From an uncultured Bacteroidales bacterium (lineage in GTDB: Bacteria > Bacteroidota > Bacteroidia > Bacteroidales > Muribaculaceae): 64,000 bases of DNA. The translations under genes were made by a program, and so were the position numbers. Positions 26,878 to 35,726 of the stretch are shown in pieces; within the stretch, counting starts at the first letter, position 1; each line of letters starts with the position of its first letter. The notes under the pieces were generated by a model that searched no databases, had not been told where the DNA came from, and saw only the letters and a program-made list of their open reading frames with translations. Where the stretch lies: positions 248,001-312,000 of the forward strand of contig CACWNQ010000001.1 of the NCBI GenBank assembly GCA_902762385.1. The letters run 5' to 3'.

Positions 26878-29238
26878 TTGGAAGAGTATTTAAATAAACT
26901 TAATGAGCAGCAGCGTGCGGCTGTGCTCTACTGCGACGGCCCTCAACTGGTAATTGCAGGGGCGGGGTCGGGCAAAACACGTGTGCTCACCCACAAGATT
27001 GTGCACCTGATGAAGCTCGGTTACCGTGCATCGCACATTATGGCTCTCACGTTTACCAACAAAGCTGCTGGAGAGATGCGCGAGCGCATCACGGCCCTCG
27101 TTGGCGAGGAAGAGGCATCTTACTTGTGGATGGGGACATTCCACTCGGTGTTTGCCAAACTGTTGCGTTTCAATGCCGACCGCATCGGTTTCAACCGTGA
27201 TTTCACAATCTACGACACCAGCGATTCCCGCTCGTTGATCAAGCTTATAATAAAGGACTTGCAGCTCGACGATAAGGTGTATAAACCTGCCGTTGTGCAT
27301 TCTCGCATCTCGATGATGAAAAATGCGCTAATCACGCCTTCCTATTACGAGAACGACAAACGCTTACGCGATGAGGATGAGCATTACAAGCGGCCCCTGA
27401 CTGCCCAGATATATCGCACATACTGCCAGCGATGCAAGATTGCTGGAGCAATGGACTTTGACGACATACTGGTGTATACCAACATTTTGCTTCGCGACAA
27501 CCCCGATGTGCTTGATAAATATCAAGAACGATTTGAATATATACTTGTTGACGAGTACCAAGACACCAATTTTGCGCAGCATCTCATAATAACACAGCTG
27601 GCCCACAAGCACAACCACATGTGCGTGGTGGGCGACGACGCACAAAGTATCTACTCATTCCGTGGCGCTAATATCTCAAATATCCTTGATCTCAAGAAGT
27701 CATTTCCGGCGCTTCAAACCTTCAAGCTTGAGCGCAACTATCGCTCAACCAAGAACATTATAGGCGCCGCCAATTCGCTTATCGACAAGAATAAACGCCA
27801 GATAAAGAAAAACATCTACAGCGAAAACCCTGTGGGGTCAAAAGTGAATGTAGTCGAGTGTTATAACGACTATGAGGAGGCCTATGTGGTTGCAAGTACC
27901 ATCACTTCGCTCAAAGCACGCGAAGGCTGTAGTTATGACGACTTTGCAGTGCTCTACCGTACCAATGCCCAATCACGTGTTCTTGAGGATGCATTAGGCA
28001 GTGGAGGATTAAAGAACAAACACGGCGACAAGCGTCGGCCCATACCCTATCGCATATATGGTGGTCTCTCATTCTATCAGCGCAAAGAAATCAAGGATGC
28101 CCTCTCCTACTTTCGCCTAACCATCAACCCCAATGATGATGAGGCTTTGCGACGCATCATCAACTATCCTGCACGTGGCATAGGTTCAACCACACTTGCT
28201 AAGGTGCAGCACTGCGCTATCGACGATGGCGTCAGCTTGTGGCAAGTGTTGGCCAATCCTATTGAGCATCGTCTTGACGTGAATAGTGGCACCTTGCGCA
28301 AGTTGCAGGCATTTGTTGAACTAATCAATGGTTTTGCTTCTCAGAACAATGCTGGCGCCAATGCCTATGATCTAGGCCGCTCCATCATTGAGCGCAGTGG
28401 CATAATGGCCGATTTAATGAAAGAAAAATCTGTTGAAAACATCAGTAAGACCGAAAACCTTGATGAGTTGCTTGCAGCTATGCACGACTTCGTTGAGAGT
28501 CAGTTAGAACAAGGCTACAGCGAGAACCTGATGACCGATTTCCTTGCACAGGCATCACTTGCAACCGACCAAGACACTGACAAGAGCACAGGCGAGTGTG
28601 TGACGCTTATGACAGTTCATGCAGCCAAGGGGCTTGAATACAAAAACGTGATTATAGTTGGGGTTGAGGAAGATTTGTTCCCATCGATGATGAGCAAAGA
28701 TTCTCTTGCTGCAGTTGAGGAAGAACGCCGTCTGCTCTATGTGGCCATCACGCGTGCCGAGAAAAATTGTGTCATTACCCTGGCAAAGTCAAGGTTTCGT
28801 AATGGCAATTACGTGAATTGCAAGCCCAGCAGGTTCATTTATGACATCGATGAGCGATATCTTGCCTTGGGAGCCACAAGCGCTGCCAAGCCTAAAGTTG
28901 ATTCTCCTGCTGTCCCTCTATTTGACACAAGAACCGAGCCTCGCCCCTCTGTTAGAAGTAGTGACTTTAATGTTTCAAAGCCCATAACCACTCCCCCACC
29001 TCGTTTCAAGCCATTGAGCGAAACAAGGCCAGTTGCTCAACAACCAGCTGGAGGCGACTTCGGCACTCACAAGGTTGATGAGGTGAGCGATGGTACCATC
29101 ATCCTGCATAGCATGTTCGGGAAAGGCACAATCCTCAAGGTCGACCAGAGCGGCAGCGACGCTAAGATTGTGGTCGACTTTGACAATATGGGGCAACGTG
29201 TGCTATTACTTAAGTTTGCGAAATTTAAGATATTATGA
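26878..29238 (+). CDS. pcrA: UvrD/PcrA-type superfamily 1 DNA helicase
   Basis: This 786-residue 3'-5' helicase has Walker A GAGSGKT near residue 30, the ALTFTNKAAGEMRER motif Ia, Walker B VDEYQDTN, the QSIYSFRGA motif III, the LERNYRST motif IV, and the VTLMTVHAAKGLEY motif V. The C-terminal Tudor-like segment (GTIILHSMFGKGTILKVD) binds RNA polymerase in PcrA/UvrD. The start is a TTG at 26878; no in-frame ATG precedes it and the protein MEEYLNKLNEQQRAAV matches family N-termini. Its stop overlaps nspC (ATGA at 29235). Confidence 0.95.
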   Translation: MEEYLNKLNEQQRAAVLYCDGPQLVIAGAGSGKTRVLTHKIVHLMKLGYRASHIMALTFTNKAAGEMRERITALVGEEEASYLWMGTFHSVFAKLLRFNADRIGFNRDFTIYDTSDSRSLIKLIIKDLQLDDKVYKPAVVHSRISMMKNALITPSYYENDKRLRDEDEHYKRPLTAQIYRTYCQRCKIAGAMDFDDILVYTNILLRDNPDVLDKYQERFEYILVDEYQDTNFAQHLIITQLAHKHNHMCVVGDDAQSIYSFRGANISNILDLKKSFPALQTFKLERNYRSTKNIIGAANSLIDKNKRQIKKNIYSENPVGSKVNVVECYNDYEEAYVVASTITSLKAREGCSYDDFAVLYRTNAQSRVLEDALGSGGLKNKHGDKRRPIPYRIYGGLSFYQRKEIKDALSYFRLTINPNDDEALRRIINYPARGIGSTTLAKVQHCAIDDGVSLWQVLANPIEHRLDVNSGTLRKLQAFVELINGFASQNNAGANAYDLGRSIIERSGIMADLMKEKSVENISKTENLDELLAAMHDFVESQLEQGYSENLMTDFLAQASLATDQDTDKSTGECVTLMTVHAAKGLEYKNVIIVGVEEDLFPSMMSKDSLAAVEEERRLLYVAITRAEKNCVITLAKSRFRNGNYVNCKPSRFIYDIDERYLALGATSAAKPKVDSPAVPLFDTRTEPRPSVRSSDFNVSKPITTPPPRFKPLSETRPVAQQPAGGDFGTHKVDEVSDGTIILHSMFGKGTILKVDQSGSDAKIVVDFDNMGQRVLLLKFAKFKIL

Positions 29239-30377
29239 AGAATATGAAAACTCCCTATTACATAGTATACGAAGAGAAGTTGAGGCGAAACCTAGACCTT
29301 ATTACGCGTGTAAGCCGTGAGAGTGGAGCGAAGATTATAATGGCTTTCAAGGCTAATGCCTTGTGGCGCACTTTTTCCATTTTCAGGGAATATGGAATCT
29401 GTTCTACTGCCAGTTCGGTAAACGAGATGCTTCTCGCTAACGACGAGCTCCACTGCAAGGCCCATAGCTATTGTCCAGCATATACTGAGCAGACCATCAA
29501 AACTTTTATTGCTGGCAGCAGCCACATTACTTTCAATTCGGTCGACCAGTTCGATAGGTTCAAGCCGCTCATCGATGAGCACAACAATGCTAGTGATGAA
29601 CGCATTAGTTGTGGGCTTCGCATCAATCCCATGTGCTCGGTAATAGAAACCGATATCTACAACCCCTGCTGCCCAGGCTCTCGTTTTGGAATATTGAGCG
29701 AAGATTTCACCCAATTGCCCGATGGTATTGAGGGTTTCCACTTCCATGCGCTGTGCGAATCCACTTCCTACGACCTTGCTATGGTACTTAACGCTATGGA
29801 AGAACAGTTCGGTCGATGGCTGCCACAGCTCAAGTGGATAAACATGGGTGGAGGGCACTTGATGACACGCAAGGGATACGACGTTGAGCACCTTATCCAT
29901 CTTATTCAGGATTTTCGTCGTCGTCATCCCAATTTAGAGGTGATACTCGAACCTGGCAGTGCATTCTGCTGGCAAACTGGTGACCTTGAGGCTACCGTAG
30001 TTGATATTGTGGAGAATAGCGGCATCAAGACCGCGATTGTCGATGTCTCCTTTGCTTGCCACATGCCCGATTGCCTCGAAATGCCGTATAAACCAGTAAT
30101 CTCCCAAGCATTGACCGATGTTGATGTCACTCGCCCCACCTATCGCATTGGTGGTAACTCTTGCCTAAGTGGCGACTATGTGGGCGACTGGAGTTTCGAC
30201 CACAAACTCAAAGCAGGTGAGCGTCTGACATTTGAGGACATGAACCATTACACAACGGTCAAGACTAACATGTTTAATGGAATTGATCATCCTGCGATTG
30301 TACTTCAGCACATCGACGGCACTATCGAGACTTTGCGAGAATTCACCTATGATGATTATAAATCTCGAATGAGCTAA
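29235..30377 (+). CDS. nspC: Carboxynorspermidine decarboxylase
   Basis: This PLP-dependent alanine-racemase-fold decarboxylase of 380 residues has the N-terminal PLP Lys in IIMAFKANALW, the glycine-rich NMGGGHL phosphate-binding loop, ILEPGSAFCW and the C-terminal IGGNSCLSGDYVG with the catalytic Cys. It converts carboxynorspermidine or carboxyspermidine to norspermidine or spermidine, the last step of the alternative polyamine route. The partner dehydrogenase gene is not in the window. ATG at 29244 is a possible alternative start. The gene overlaps pcrA by 4 nt and is 6 nt before umuD. Confidence 0.93.
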   Translation: MKNMKTPYYIVYEEKLRRNLDLITRVSRESGAKIIMAFKANALWRTFSIFREYGICSTASSVNEMLLANDELHCKAHSYCPAYTEQTIKTFIAGSSHITFNSVDQFDRFKPLIDEHNNASDERISCGLRINPMCSVIETDIYNPCCPGSRFGILSEDFTQLPDGIEGFHFHALCESTSYDLAMVLNAMEEQFGRWLPQLKWINMGGGHLMTRKGYDVEHLIHLIQDFRRRHPNLEVILEPGSAFCWQTGDLEATVVDIVENSGIKTAIVDVSFACHMPDCLEMPYKPVISQALTDVDVTRPTYRIGGNSCLSGDYVGDWSFDHKLKAGERLTFEDMNHYTTVKTNMFNGIDHPAIVLQHIDGTIETLREFTYDDYKSRMS

Positions 30378-30383
30378 CCCACT

Positions 30384-30815
30384 ATGGCAAATCTGGAAAT
30401 CAAAAAGCTAGAAGAGAGCAGTGACCTTGAGCTTCAAGTATTTGATAGTCGCATCCAGGCTGGATTCCCCAGTCCGGCACAAGGTTCCTTTGCCGACTCG
30501 GTCGACCTTAATCATGAACTTATCAACAATCCTGCCGCCACATTCTGCGCCCGGGTTATAGGCAACTCGATGATCGACTCAGGCATCAACGAAGGCGACA
30601 TGCTTATCATTGACCGCTCTATTGAGCCACATGATGGCGACATTGCTGTGTGCTTCATCGACGGCGACTTTACAGTCAAACGCATTCTCATCAAGGACGA
30701 TGAAATGTCACTTGTTCCAGCCAATCGTCATTATCCTATCATTCGAGTACCCAAAGAAAGCAACTTTGTGGTTTGGGGAGTGGTTTCGCACATCATCAAG
30801 AAGCTTAACCGATAA
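30384..30815 (+). CDS. umuD: UmuD-like translesion polymerase subunit
   Basis: This 143-residue LexA/UmuD-type self-cleaving protein has the cleavage site QAGFPSPA with the scissile bond between A26 and G27, the catalytic Ser S62 in IGNSMIDSG, and the general-base Lys K99 in DGDFTVKR. Cleavage after RecA activation would produce UmuD', which joins UmuC to form DNA polymerase V. It lacks a DNA-binding domain, so it is not a repressor. No SOS box is seen upstream, and the gene is probably co-transcribed with nspC. Confidence 0.92.
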   Translation: MANLEIKKLEESSDLELQVFDSRIQAGFPSPAQGSFADSVDLNHELINNPAATFCARVIGNSMIDSGINEGDMLIIDRSIEPHDGDIAVCFIDGDFTVKRILIKDDEMSLVPANRHYPIIRVPKESNFVVWGVVSHIIKKLNR

Positions 30816-30837
30816 GCGACCATAGGGGGAATTAAGA

Positions 30838-32154
30838 ATGTATGCTCTGGCCGATTGCAACAACTTTTTCGTTTCATGTGAGCGTGTTTTTAACCCCACA
30901 CTCAATGGCAAGCCAGTAGTGGTCCTTTCCAATAACGACGGTTGTGCTATTTCACGCAGCAACGAGGCTAAGGCTTTGGGTATTCCCATGGGATGCCCAG
31001 CATTTCAAATCAAGAACTACACCGATCCCAATAAAGTGGTCATGCTCTCAGCAAGGCACGTACTATATCAAGACCTGTCAAGCAGGATTATGAGAATACT
31101 GGGCGAGGCTGCCATCGATCTTGAGGTCTACTCGGTCGATGAGGCATTCTTCAAACTGCCTTACGACGATAATGACTGCAATCACAAGTTACTGGTATCG
31201 TTGGTCAAGAAAATATATAAATATGTGGGAGTGCCAGTGAGTATTGGTTTTGCCGCGACGCGAACTCTGGCTAAAATTGCCAGTCATGTGGCAAAGAAAG
31301 ACCCTTCTTGCCTTGACCGAGTGCTAGGGCTAACCAATCAGGAACATATCGACAGTATATTGCAGCAAATTCGGGTTGACGACATTTGGGGAGTTGGCCG
31401 TCGACTCAATGCCAAGTTGCTCTCTAGCGGCATTCATTATGCCAGTGAATTTGTGCGATTGCCTAAATCGTTTCTGCAAAAAATCGGAAACATTAACCTA
31501 GTGCGCACCCAGCAAGAACTCCTTGGTCAAGATTGCATGACCATCAATCCTGTAGCAATAGCCCACAAGTCAATAATGAATTCACGCACCTTTGGCCATG
31601 TGCTCAGCAAGAAGCGCGACATTAGCGACGCCATTATATCATTTGCTCAAGCATGTGCCGAACAATTGAGGCGTGAGAAATCAGCGGCCATCAGTGTCAC
31701 GGTGTATGTACGCGGTGATCGTTTCCGTGAGGATTTGCCCTTTTACTCAAACTCTTGTACCATCAGGATGCAGTCGCACACCTCTTCATCAATCGAGATT
31801 GCACGTCATGCAGTGATGGCATTCAACAGCATTTTTCGCCAAGGGTTCAGTTATCGCAAAGCCGGTGTTATGGTTTCCGATATAAAACCTATTGCTGAAC
31901 TGCAACTTAACATCTTCAATGCTGAGCAGGAAGTCAAACACAACAAGCTCATGTCGGCAATCGATGGCATTAATCGACGTTATGGTTCCAAGCAAGTAGT
32001 GCTGGCTCCCACGTTGACCAAGGGAGAATGGGCCCCTTTGCAGAACCACTTCAATAGCCAAAGCAAAACTCTACGTTTCTATTCCGGAATGAATCCCCTC
32101 TATGCACCTCACATCAATCCCGTTTGCACTACTGAAGAGGAAGACCAGGAGTAG
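30838..32154 (+). CDS. umuC: UmuC-like Y-family DNA polymerase
   Basis: This 438-residue translesion polymerase has the Y-family palm motifs (ALADCNNFFVSCERVF with the first Asp; YSVDEAFF with the catalytic DE pair), the HhH-type thumb near VDDIWGVGRRLNAKL and the little-finger domain with the UmuC C-terminal DUF4113-like region (FYSGMNPLYAPHINP). All catalytic acidic residues are intact. It starts 22 nt after umuD, so together they encode Pol V. Confidence 0.93.
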   Translation: MYALADCNNFFVSCERVFNPTLNGKPVVVLSNNDGCAISRSNEAKALGIPMGCPAFQIKNYTDPNKVVMLSARHVLYQDLSSRIMRILGEAAIDLEVYSVDEAFFKLPYDDNDCNHKLLVSLVKKIYKYVGVPVSIGFAATRTLAKIASHVAKKDPSCLDRVLGLTNQEHIDSILQQIRVDDIWGVGRRLNAKLLSSGIHYASEFVRLPKSFLQKIGNINLVRTQQELLGQDCMTINPVAIAHKSIMNSRTFGHVLSKKRDISDAIISFAQACAEQLRREKSAAISVTVYVRGDRFREDLPFYSNSCTIRMQSHTSSSIEIARHAVMAFNSIFRQGFSYRKAGVMVSDIKPIAELQLNIFNAEQEVKHNKLMSAIDGINRRYGSKQVVLAPTLTKGEWAPLQNHFNSQSKTLRFYSGMNPLYAPHINPVCTTEEEDQE

Positions 32155-32209
32155 AACATTCCACTCACTACTCTAAACTAACCACTTATAACAAAACTAA
32201 CAACTTTCC

Positions 32210-32240
32210 TTGATTGTTAAATTAGAAATATGTAATTTTG
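32210..32240 (+). promoter_or_regulatory. Predicted promoter of the first polysaccharide flippase
   Basis: TTG (32210-32212), 20 nt, TAATTTTG (32233-32240). The ATG is 23 nt downstream. This marks the left edge of the surface-polysaccharide region. Confidence 0.65.
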
Positions 32241-32263
32241 CCACATCTTATAATTGATGTTTA

Positions 32264-33727
32264 ATGGACGATAGCTCACAACCACTCAAAGAAAGGACCG
32301 AGAAAAGCCTATTCTGGAGCATGCTGAATAATGGCACGCTGCAGTTGCTTAACATCCTCTTTGGTGTGGTTCTAGCACGACTGCTCACGCCTGGTGACTA
32401 TGGCATCGTTGGAGTTCTCACCATCTTCACGCTCATTGCAGGAAACTTGCAGAGTAGCGGTTTTACCCAAGCACTCATCAATCTCAAGCCACCTAAACCC
32501 GAAGACTACAACTCGGTATTCTGGTTCAACGTAATAGTTAGCGTTGTGCTCTATACGATACTTTGGTTCTGTGCGCCATTAATAGCAGCGTTTTTCCACC
32601 AACCTGTGCTGGTCGACGTGTCTCGTTTTGTCTTTCTAGCTTTCCTCATTTCATCACTTGGCATAGCTCATGCTGCTTATATGAGCAAGAACATGATGAA
32701 CCGAGAAATTGCCATCATCAACCTCATTGCTCTGCTATGTTCAGGTGCTACTGGCATTATACTAGCATTCAATGGGTATGCCTACTGGAGTCTTGCTTGG
32801 CAGCAAGTTATCTATATAACTGTGCTAAACATTGGCCGTTACTATTTCGTTAAGTGGAGACCTTTATTCAAGATTGACTTTGGCCCAGTCAAGCGCATGT
32901 TTGGTTTCGCTGTCAATATCCTGTTTACCAATATAATCAACACACTTAGTGGACAAATTCTCACTTTTATTTTTGGACGTTTCTTCCCTATCACCCAAGT
33001 GGGAAATTTCACGCAGGCCAATAAGTGGAACACACAAGCCAATACATTTGTGAGTGGTACACTCACACAAGTGGTACAAACTGTACTGGTTAGTGTTAAC
33101 GATGATAAGGAGCGGCAAAAGCGGGTTTTCCGCAAGATGATTCGCTTCACCGCCTTCGTTGCCTTCCCTGTCATGTTAGGGCTTGCTCTGGTGGCTAATG
33201 AGTTTGTTATAGTGGTACTTGGCAATAAATGGCTCTATTGCATTCCTTTGCTGCAAGTGCTGTGTATGGCTGGGGCGTTTATCCCGTTTTACACCGTCTA
33301 CCAGCATCTTGCTATTGGCTGCAACCGTGGTGACCTCTATTTATGGTGCAACGTGGGACAGATAGTGCTGCAAATTGGCTTGATACTCCTGTGCTACTAC
33401 TTCTTCTCACAGTCAATCATCGTTGTTGTCACCGTCTATTCCATATTCATGGTCTTATGGCTTGCTGCTTGGCAAGTGGCTGCAAAACATCTTATCAATC
33501 TGAAATGGAGTGAGGCATTTCTCGACATAGTACCATTCCTTTTAATAGCTATTGCAGCTTTTGCAATAACCTATTTTGCCACACTTTTTATACACAACAA
33601 TGTGCTGCTCCTTATTACAAAGGTAATCCTCGGTGCAGCACTCTACATCATCGTCATGAAGTTGGCAAAAGTCAAAATTTTCGACGAATGCTGGCAATTC
33701 TTGCGCAAACAAATCGAAAAAAAGTAA
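32264..33727 (+). CDS. Polysaccharide flippase, MOP superfamily (WzxC-like)
   Basis: This 487-residue membrane protein has 12-14 hydrophobic segments and the WzxC-type N-terminus (SLFWSMLNNGTLQLLNILFGVVLARLLTPGDYGIVGVLTIF). Such proteins move undecaprenyl-linked repeat units from the cytosolic to the periplasmic face. It is one of two flippases in this region; the second lies at 38,651 and belongs to a different subgroup, which suggests two repeat-unit types or a composite locus. It is probably monocistronic or co-transcribed with licD. Confidence 0.88.
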   Translation: MDDSSQPLKERTEKSLFWSMLNNGTLQLLNILFGVVLARLLTPGDYGIVGVLTIFTLIAGNLQSSGFTQALINLKPPKPEDYNSVFWFNVIVSVVLYTILWFCAPLIAAFFHQPVLVDVSRFVFLAFLISSLGIAHAAYMSKNMMNREIAIINLIALLCSGATGIILAFNGYAYWSLAWQQVIYITVLNIGRYYFVKWRPLFKIDFGPVKRMFGFAVNILFTNIINTLSGQILTFIFGRFFPITQVGNFTQANKWNTQANTFVSGTLTQVVQTVLVSVNDDKERQKRVFRKMIRFTAFVAFPVMLGLALVANEFVIVVLGNKWLYCIPLLQVLCMAGAFIPFYTVYQHLAIGCNRGDLYLWCNVGQIVLQIGLILLCYYFFSQSIIVVVTVYSIFMVLWLAAWQVAAKHLINLKWSEAFLDIVPFLLIAIAAFAITYFATLFIHNNVLLLITKVILGAALYIIVMKLAKVKIFDECWQFLRKQIEKK

Positions 33728-33795
33728 CCTACATTCCTCTTTAGACTATGTACTCTGCACTGTTTTTTAATATGGTTTTCACTTCCACAATGAAC

Positions 33796-33803
33796 TACCT
33801 TTG
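33796..33803 (+). promoter_or_regulatory. Possible -7 element in front of licD
   Basis: TACCTTTG matches TAnnTTTG; the -33 region is only T-rich. A start near 33,807-33,811 would put the 9-bp tandem repeat into the leader of licD. Confidence 0.4.
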
Positions 33804-33828
33804 CACATACTTACAATAATTATACATT

Positions 33829-33888
33829 GAGTCAGGTGAGTCAGGTGAGTCAAGTGAGTCAAGTGAGTCAAGTGAGTCAGATGAGTCC
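33829..33888 (+). repeat. 9-bp tandem repeat GAGTCARRT, six copies plus a partial
   Basis: Units are GAGTCAGGT (two), GAGTCAAGT (three), GAGTCAGAT (one) and a final GAGTCC. The array ends 42 nt before the licD ATG. No open frame with a credible start contains it. Short tandem arrays like this can change copy number by slipped-strand mispairing. Confidence 0.9.
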
Positions 33889-33930
33889 ACATTGTTAGTG
33901 AGTTAAAAAAATGGAATAACTAATAAAGAT

Positions 33931-34713
33931 ATGACACCAATCAATGACATAAATGAGTTGCGATCAATACAGATAGGTATACTCGACTCAATTCATGAGT
34001 TTTGCCAGCGAGAGGACATTACCTACTTCCTCTCAAGTGGCACTCTCATTGGTGCCGTTCGCCACAAAGGCTACATTCCTTGGGATGATGACATCGACCT
34101 TTACATGCCACGTGAGAGCTATGAGCGCTTCATTGCATCATATGCATGCCCTTCTGGTAGATATCGTGTGATTAATCCCAAGACCGAACCTAAGTACTAC
34201 TACACCTTCGCTAAGGTGGTCGACACCGCCACTCTAATGGTCGAAACCGAAACACCTGGATATGAGATTGGTGTGTTTATCGACATTTTCCCAGTCGATA
34301 ACATCAGTGATGACCCAGTAGAAAGGGAAAAGGTGTTTAGGCGCAAACATAAGTTATACAAGATTAGGCGTTGCAAGATATCGCAAACCAACCCTCTTTA
34401 TTCAAAGTTGGCATATATTGTATATAAACATTGGCCACGCTCACTAAAGAGCCTCAATGAGGAGATTGAGCGCCTAGTAACAGGATGCAAGCAGTCGACA
34501 TCGGTATGCAACCTTAGCGAGTCTGGACCGGGCATTAGCGGTTGCTTTCCTGCAAGTTGCATAGCCAGTGATGTCGACATTGAGTTTGAGGGAAAATTAT
34601 ATAAAACAATGGTGGGATATAAAGAATATCTCACCATGACCTACGGTGACTACATGACCTTGCCGCCACCCGAAAAACGAGTCCAACACAGCTTCGAGGC
34701 CTACTGGCGTTGA
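33931..34713 (+). CDS. licD: LicD-family phosphotransferase
   Basis: This 260-residue protein has the LicD hallmark SSGTLIGAVRHKGYIPWDDDIDLYMP (residues about 35-60), in which the DDDID acidic cluster binds metal. LicD proteins transfer phosphocholine or a related phospho-alcohol from a CDP carrier to a sugar on surface glycans. No choline kinase or choline importer is nearby, so the donor is likely something other than CDP-choline. The neighbouring leftward operon encodes a LicC-like enzyme fused to a PLP enzyme; the 3' end overlaps the last gene of that operon by 13 bp. Confidence 0.88.
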   Translation: MTPINDINELRSIQIGILDSIHEFCQREDITYFLSSGTLIGAVRHKGYIPWDDDIDLYMPRESYERFIASYACPSGRYRVINPKTEPKYYYTFAKVVDTATLMVETETPGYEIGVFIDIFPVDNISDDPVEREKVFRRKHKLYKIRRCKISQTNPLYSKLAYIVYKHWPRSLKSLNEEIERLVTGCKQSTSVCNLSESGPGISGCFPASCIASDVDIEFEGKLYKTMVGYKEYLTMTYGDYMTLPPPEKRVQHSFEAYWR

Positions 34714-35726
34714 GCAATCATAGCCATGCCCCACTGATAGACCTCATCAATAATAGGAGTTTTAAAGTTAATCTCTCTTGCTACTTTCACTATAGAAAAC
34801 AAACCATAGGGAAAATCTTCAGTGAAGTATCGGCTATTAAAATCGGGCTCATAACCATCATTTTCATTGCCAATCATTGGAGCCATTATATTTTTAAATG
34901 CCGGAATAGAAGCAAGCTTGTCTCGGAGCGACTGCTCGTCGTGGCTCTCATAGTAATCGAGAATATTTGGAATTGCTCCATCGGCAACAGGAAGCAACTT
35001 GAGCAATGCTTGAAATTCTCGATCCATTTCAATATAACAATGCGCTGCATCTATGGTCCAATCGGCATAAAAAAATGGACAATTTTTATACTTGATTCCT
35101 GGCTTCCAGTTCTTCCAAAGGGTATAGATTCGAGAAGTGTGAAGCAGTGGATTGCTGTTAGTAAGACTCACCTCATAATGACTATTTAATAATTTGACAG
35201 GAACTTGGAAAATGTGCTCAAGTAACGATACAAATTCTCGTTTTTTATCATTGGACGTGTTTTCAATAGCAACACTAAGACTTGGCTTATAGCCTAATAA
35301 ACTAGCGCTGTTACCATATTTTTTGATGCGAGCTATAAACGGCACTCTCTGGAATCCAAAAATAGGTATATCAATTGGAAGAAATTGGTCTGCCATAAAG
35401 AAAAAACCAGTACTTGACACTACTGTTCCAACAAAAGTGGTAGTACTTAAATATGGTGTTATTTGCTGCAGTACATCTTTGATGGCGAAACCTGGCAAGC
35501 ATAATAGTACAATTTCAGCATTTGGAACAACTATCGAAGGGGAATCCGTAACACAAAACAATTCACCATGATAATGGTGACCTTCTAAATCTGTCACATC
35601 AATCACCTGACTCCATTTCTCAGGATTGCGTGTCAACACACTGACGTTGTAATCTTTTTTTGATGCAATAAAGCCAGCTATCGTGTGGCCAAGTGAGCCA
35701 CCACCACATATACAAATATTTGTCAT
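34701..35726 (-). CDS. Octopine/nopaline dehydrogenase-like protein
   Basis: This 341-residue protein has an N-terminal NAD(P)-binding Rossmann fold (ICICGGGSLGHTIAGFIAS) and a C-terminal all-helical opine-dehydrogenase domain with the conserved LTNSNPLLHTSRIY segment containing the catalytic His, and SRYFTEDFPYGL. The family reductively condenses an amine with a 2-oxo acid to form an N-(carboxyalkyl) compound. Substrates here are unknown. The gene is translationally coupled to the LicC/PLP fusion upstream (4-nt overlap), so a joint pathway is likely. Confidence 0.87.
   Translation of the reverse strand: MTNICICGGGSLGHTIAGFIASKKDYNVSVLTRNPEKWSQVIDVTDLEGHHYHGELFCVTDSPSIVVPNAEIVLLCLPGFAIKDVLQQITPYLSTTTFVGTVVSSTGFFFMADQFLPIDIPIFGFQRVPFIARIKKYGNSASLLGYKPSLSVAIENTSNDKKREFVSLLEHIFQVPVKLLNSHYEVSLTNSNPLLHTSRIYTLWKNWKPGIKYKNCPFFYADWTIDAAHCYIEMDREFQALLKLLPVADGAIPNILDYYESHDEQSLRDKLASIPAFKNIMAPMIGNENDGYEPDFNSRYFTEDFPYGLFSIVKVAREINFKTPIIDEVYQWGMAMIAQRQ

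Noticed and set aside
33829..33888. CRISPR array or a repetitive coding region (Glu-Ser-Gly or Val-Ser-Gln repeats)
   Set aside because: The unit is only 9 bp with no spacers, and neither frame has a credible start codon or ribosome-binding site.
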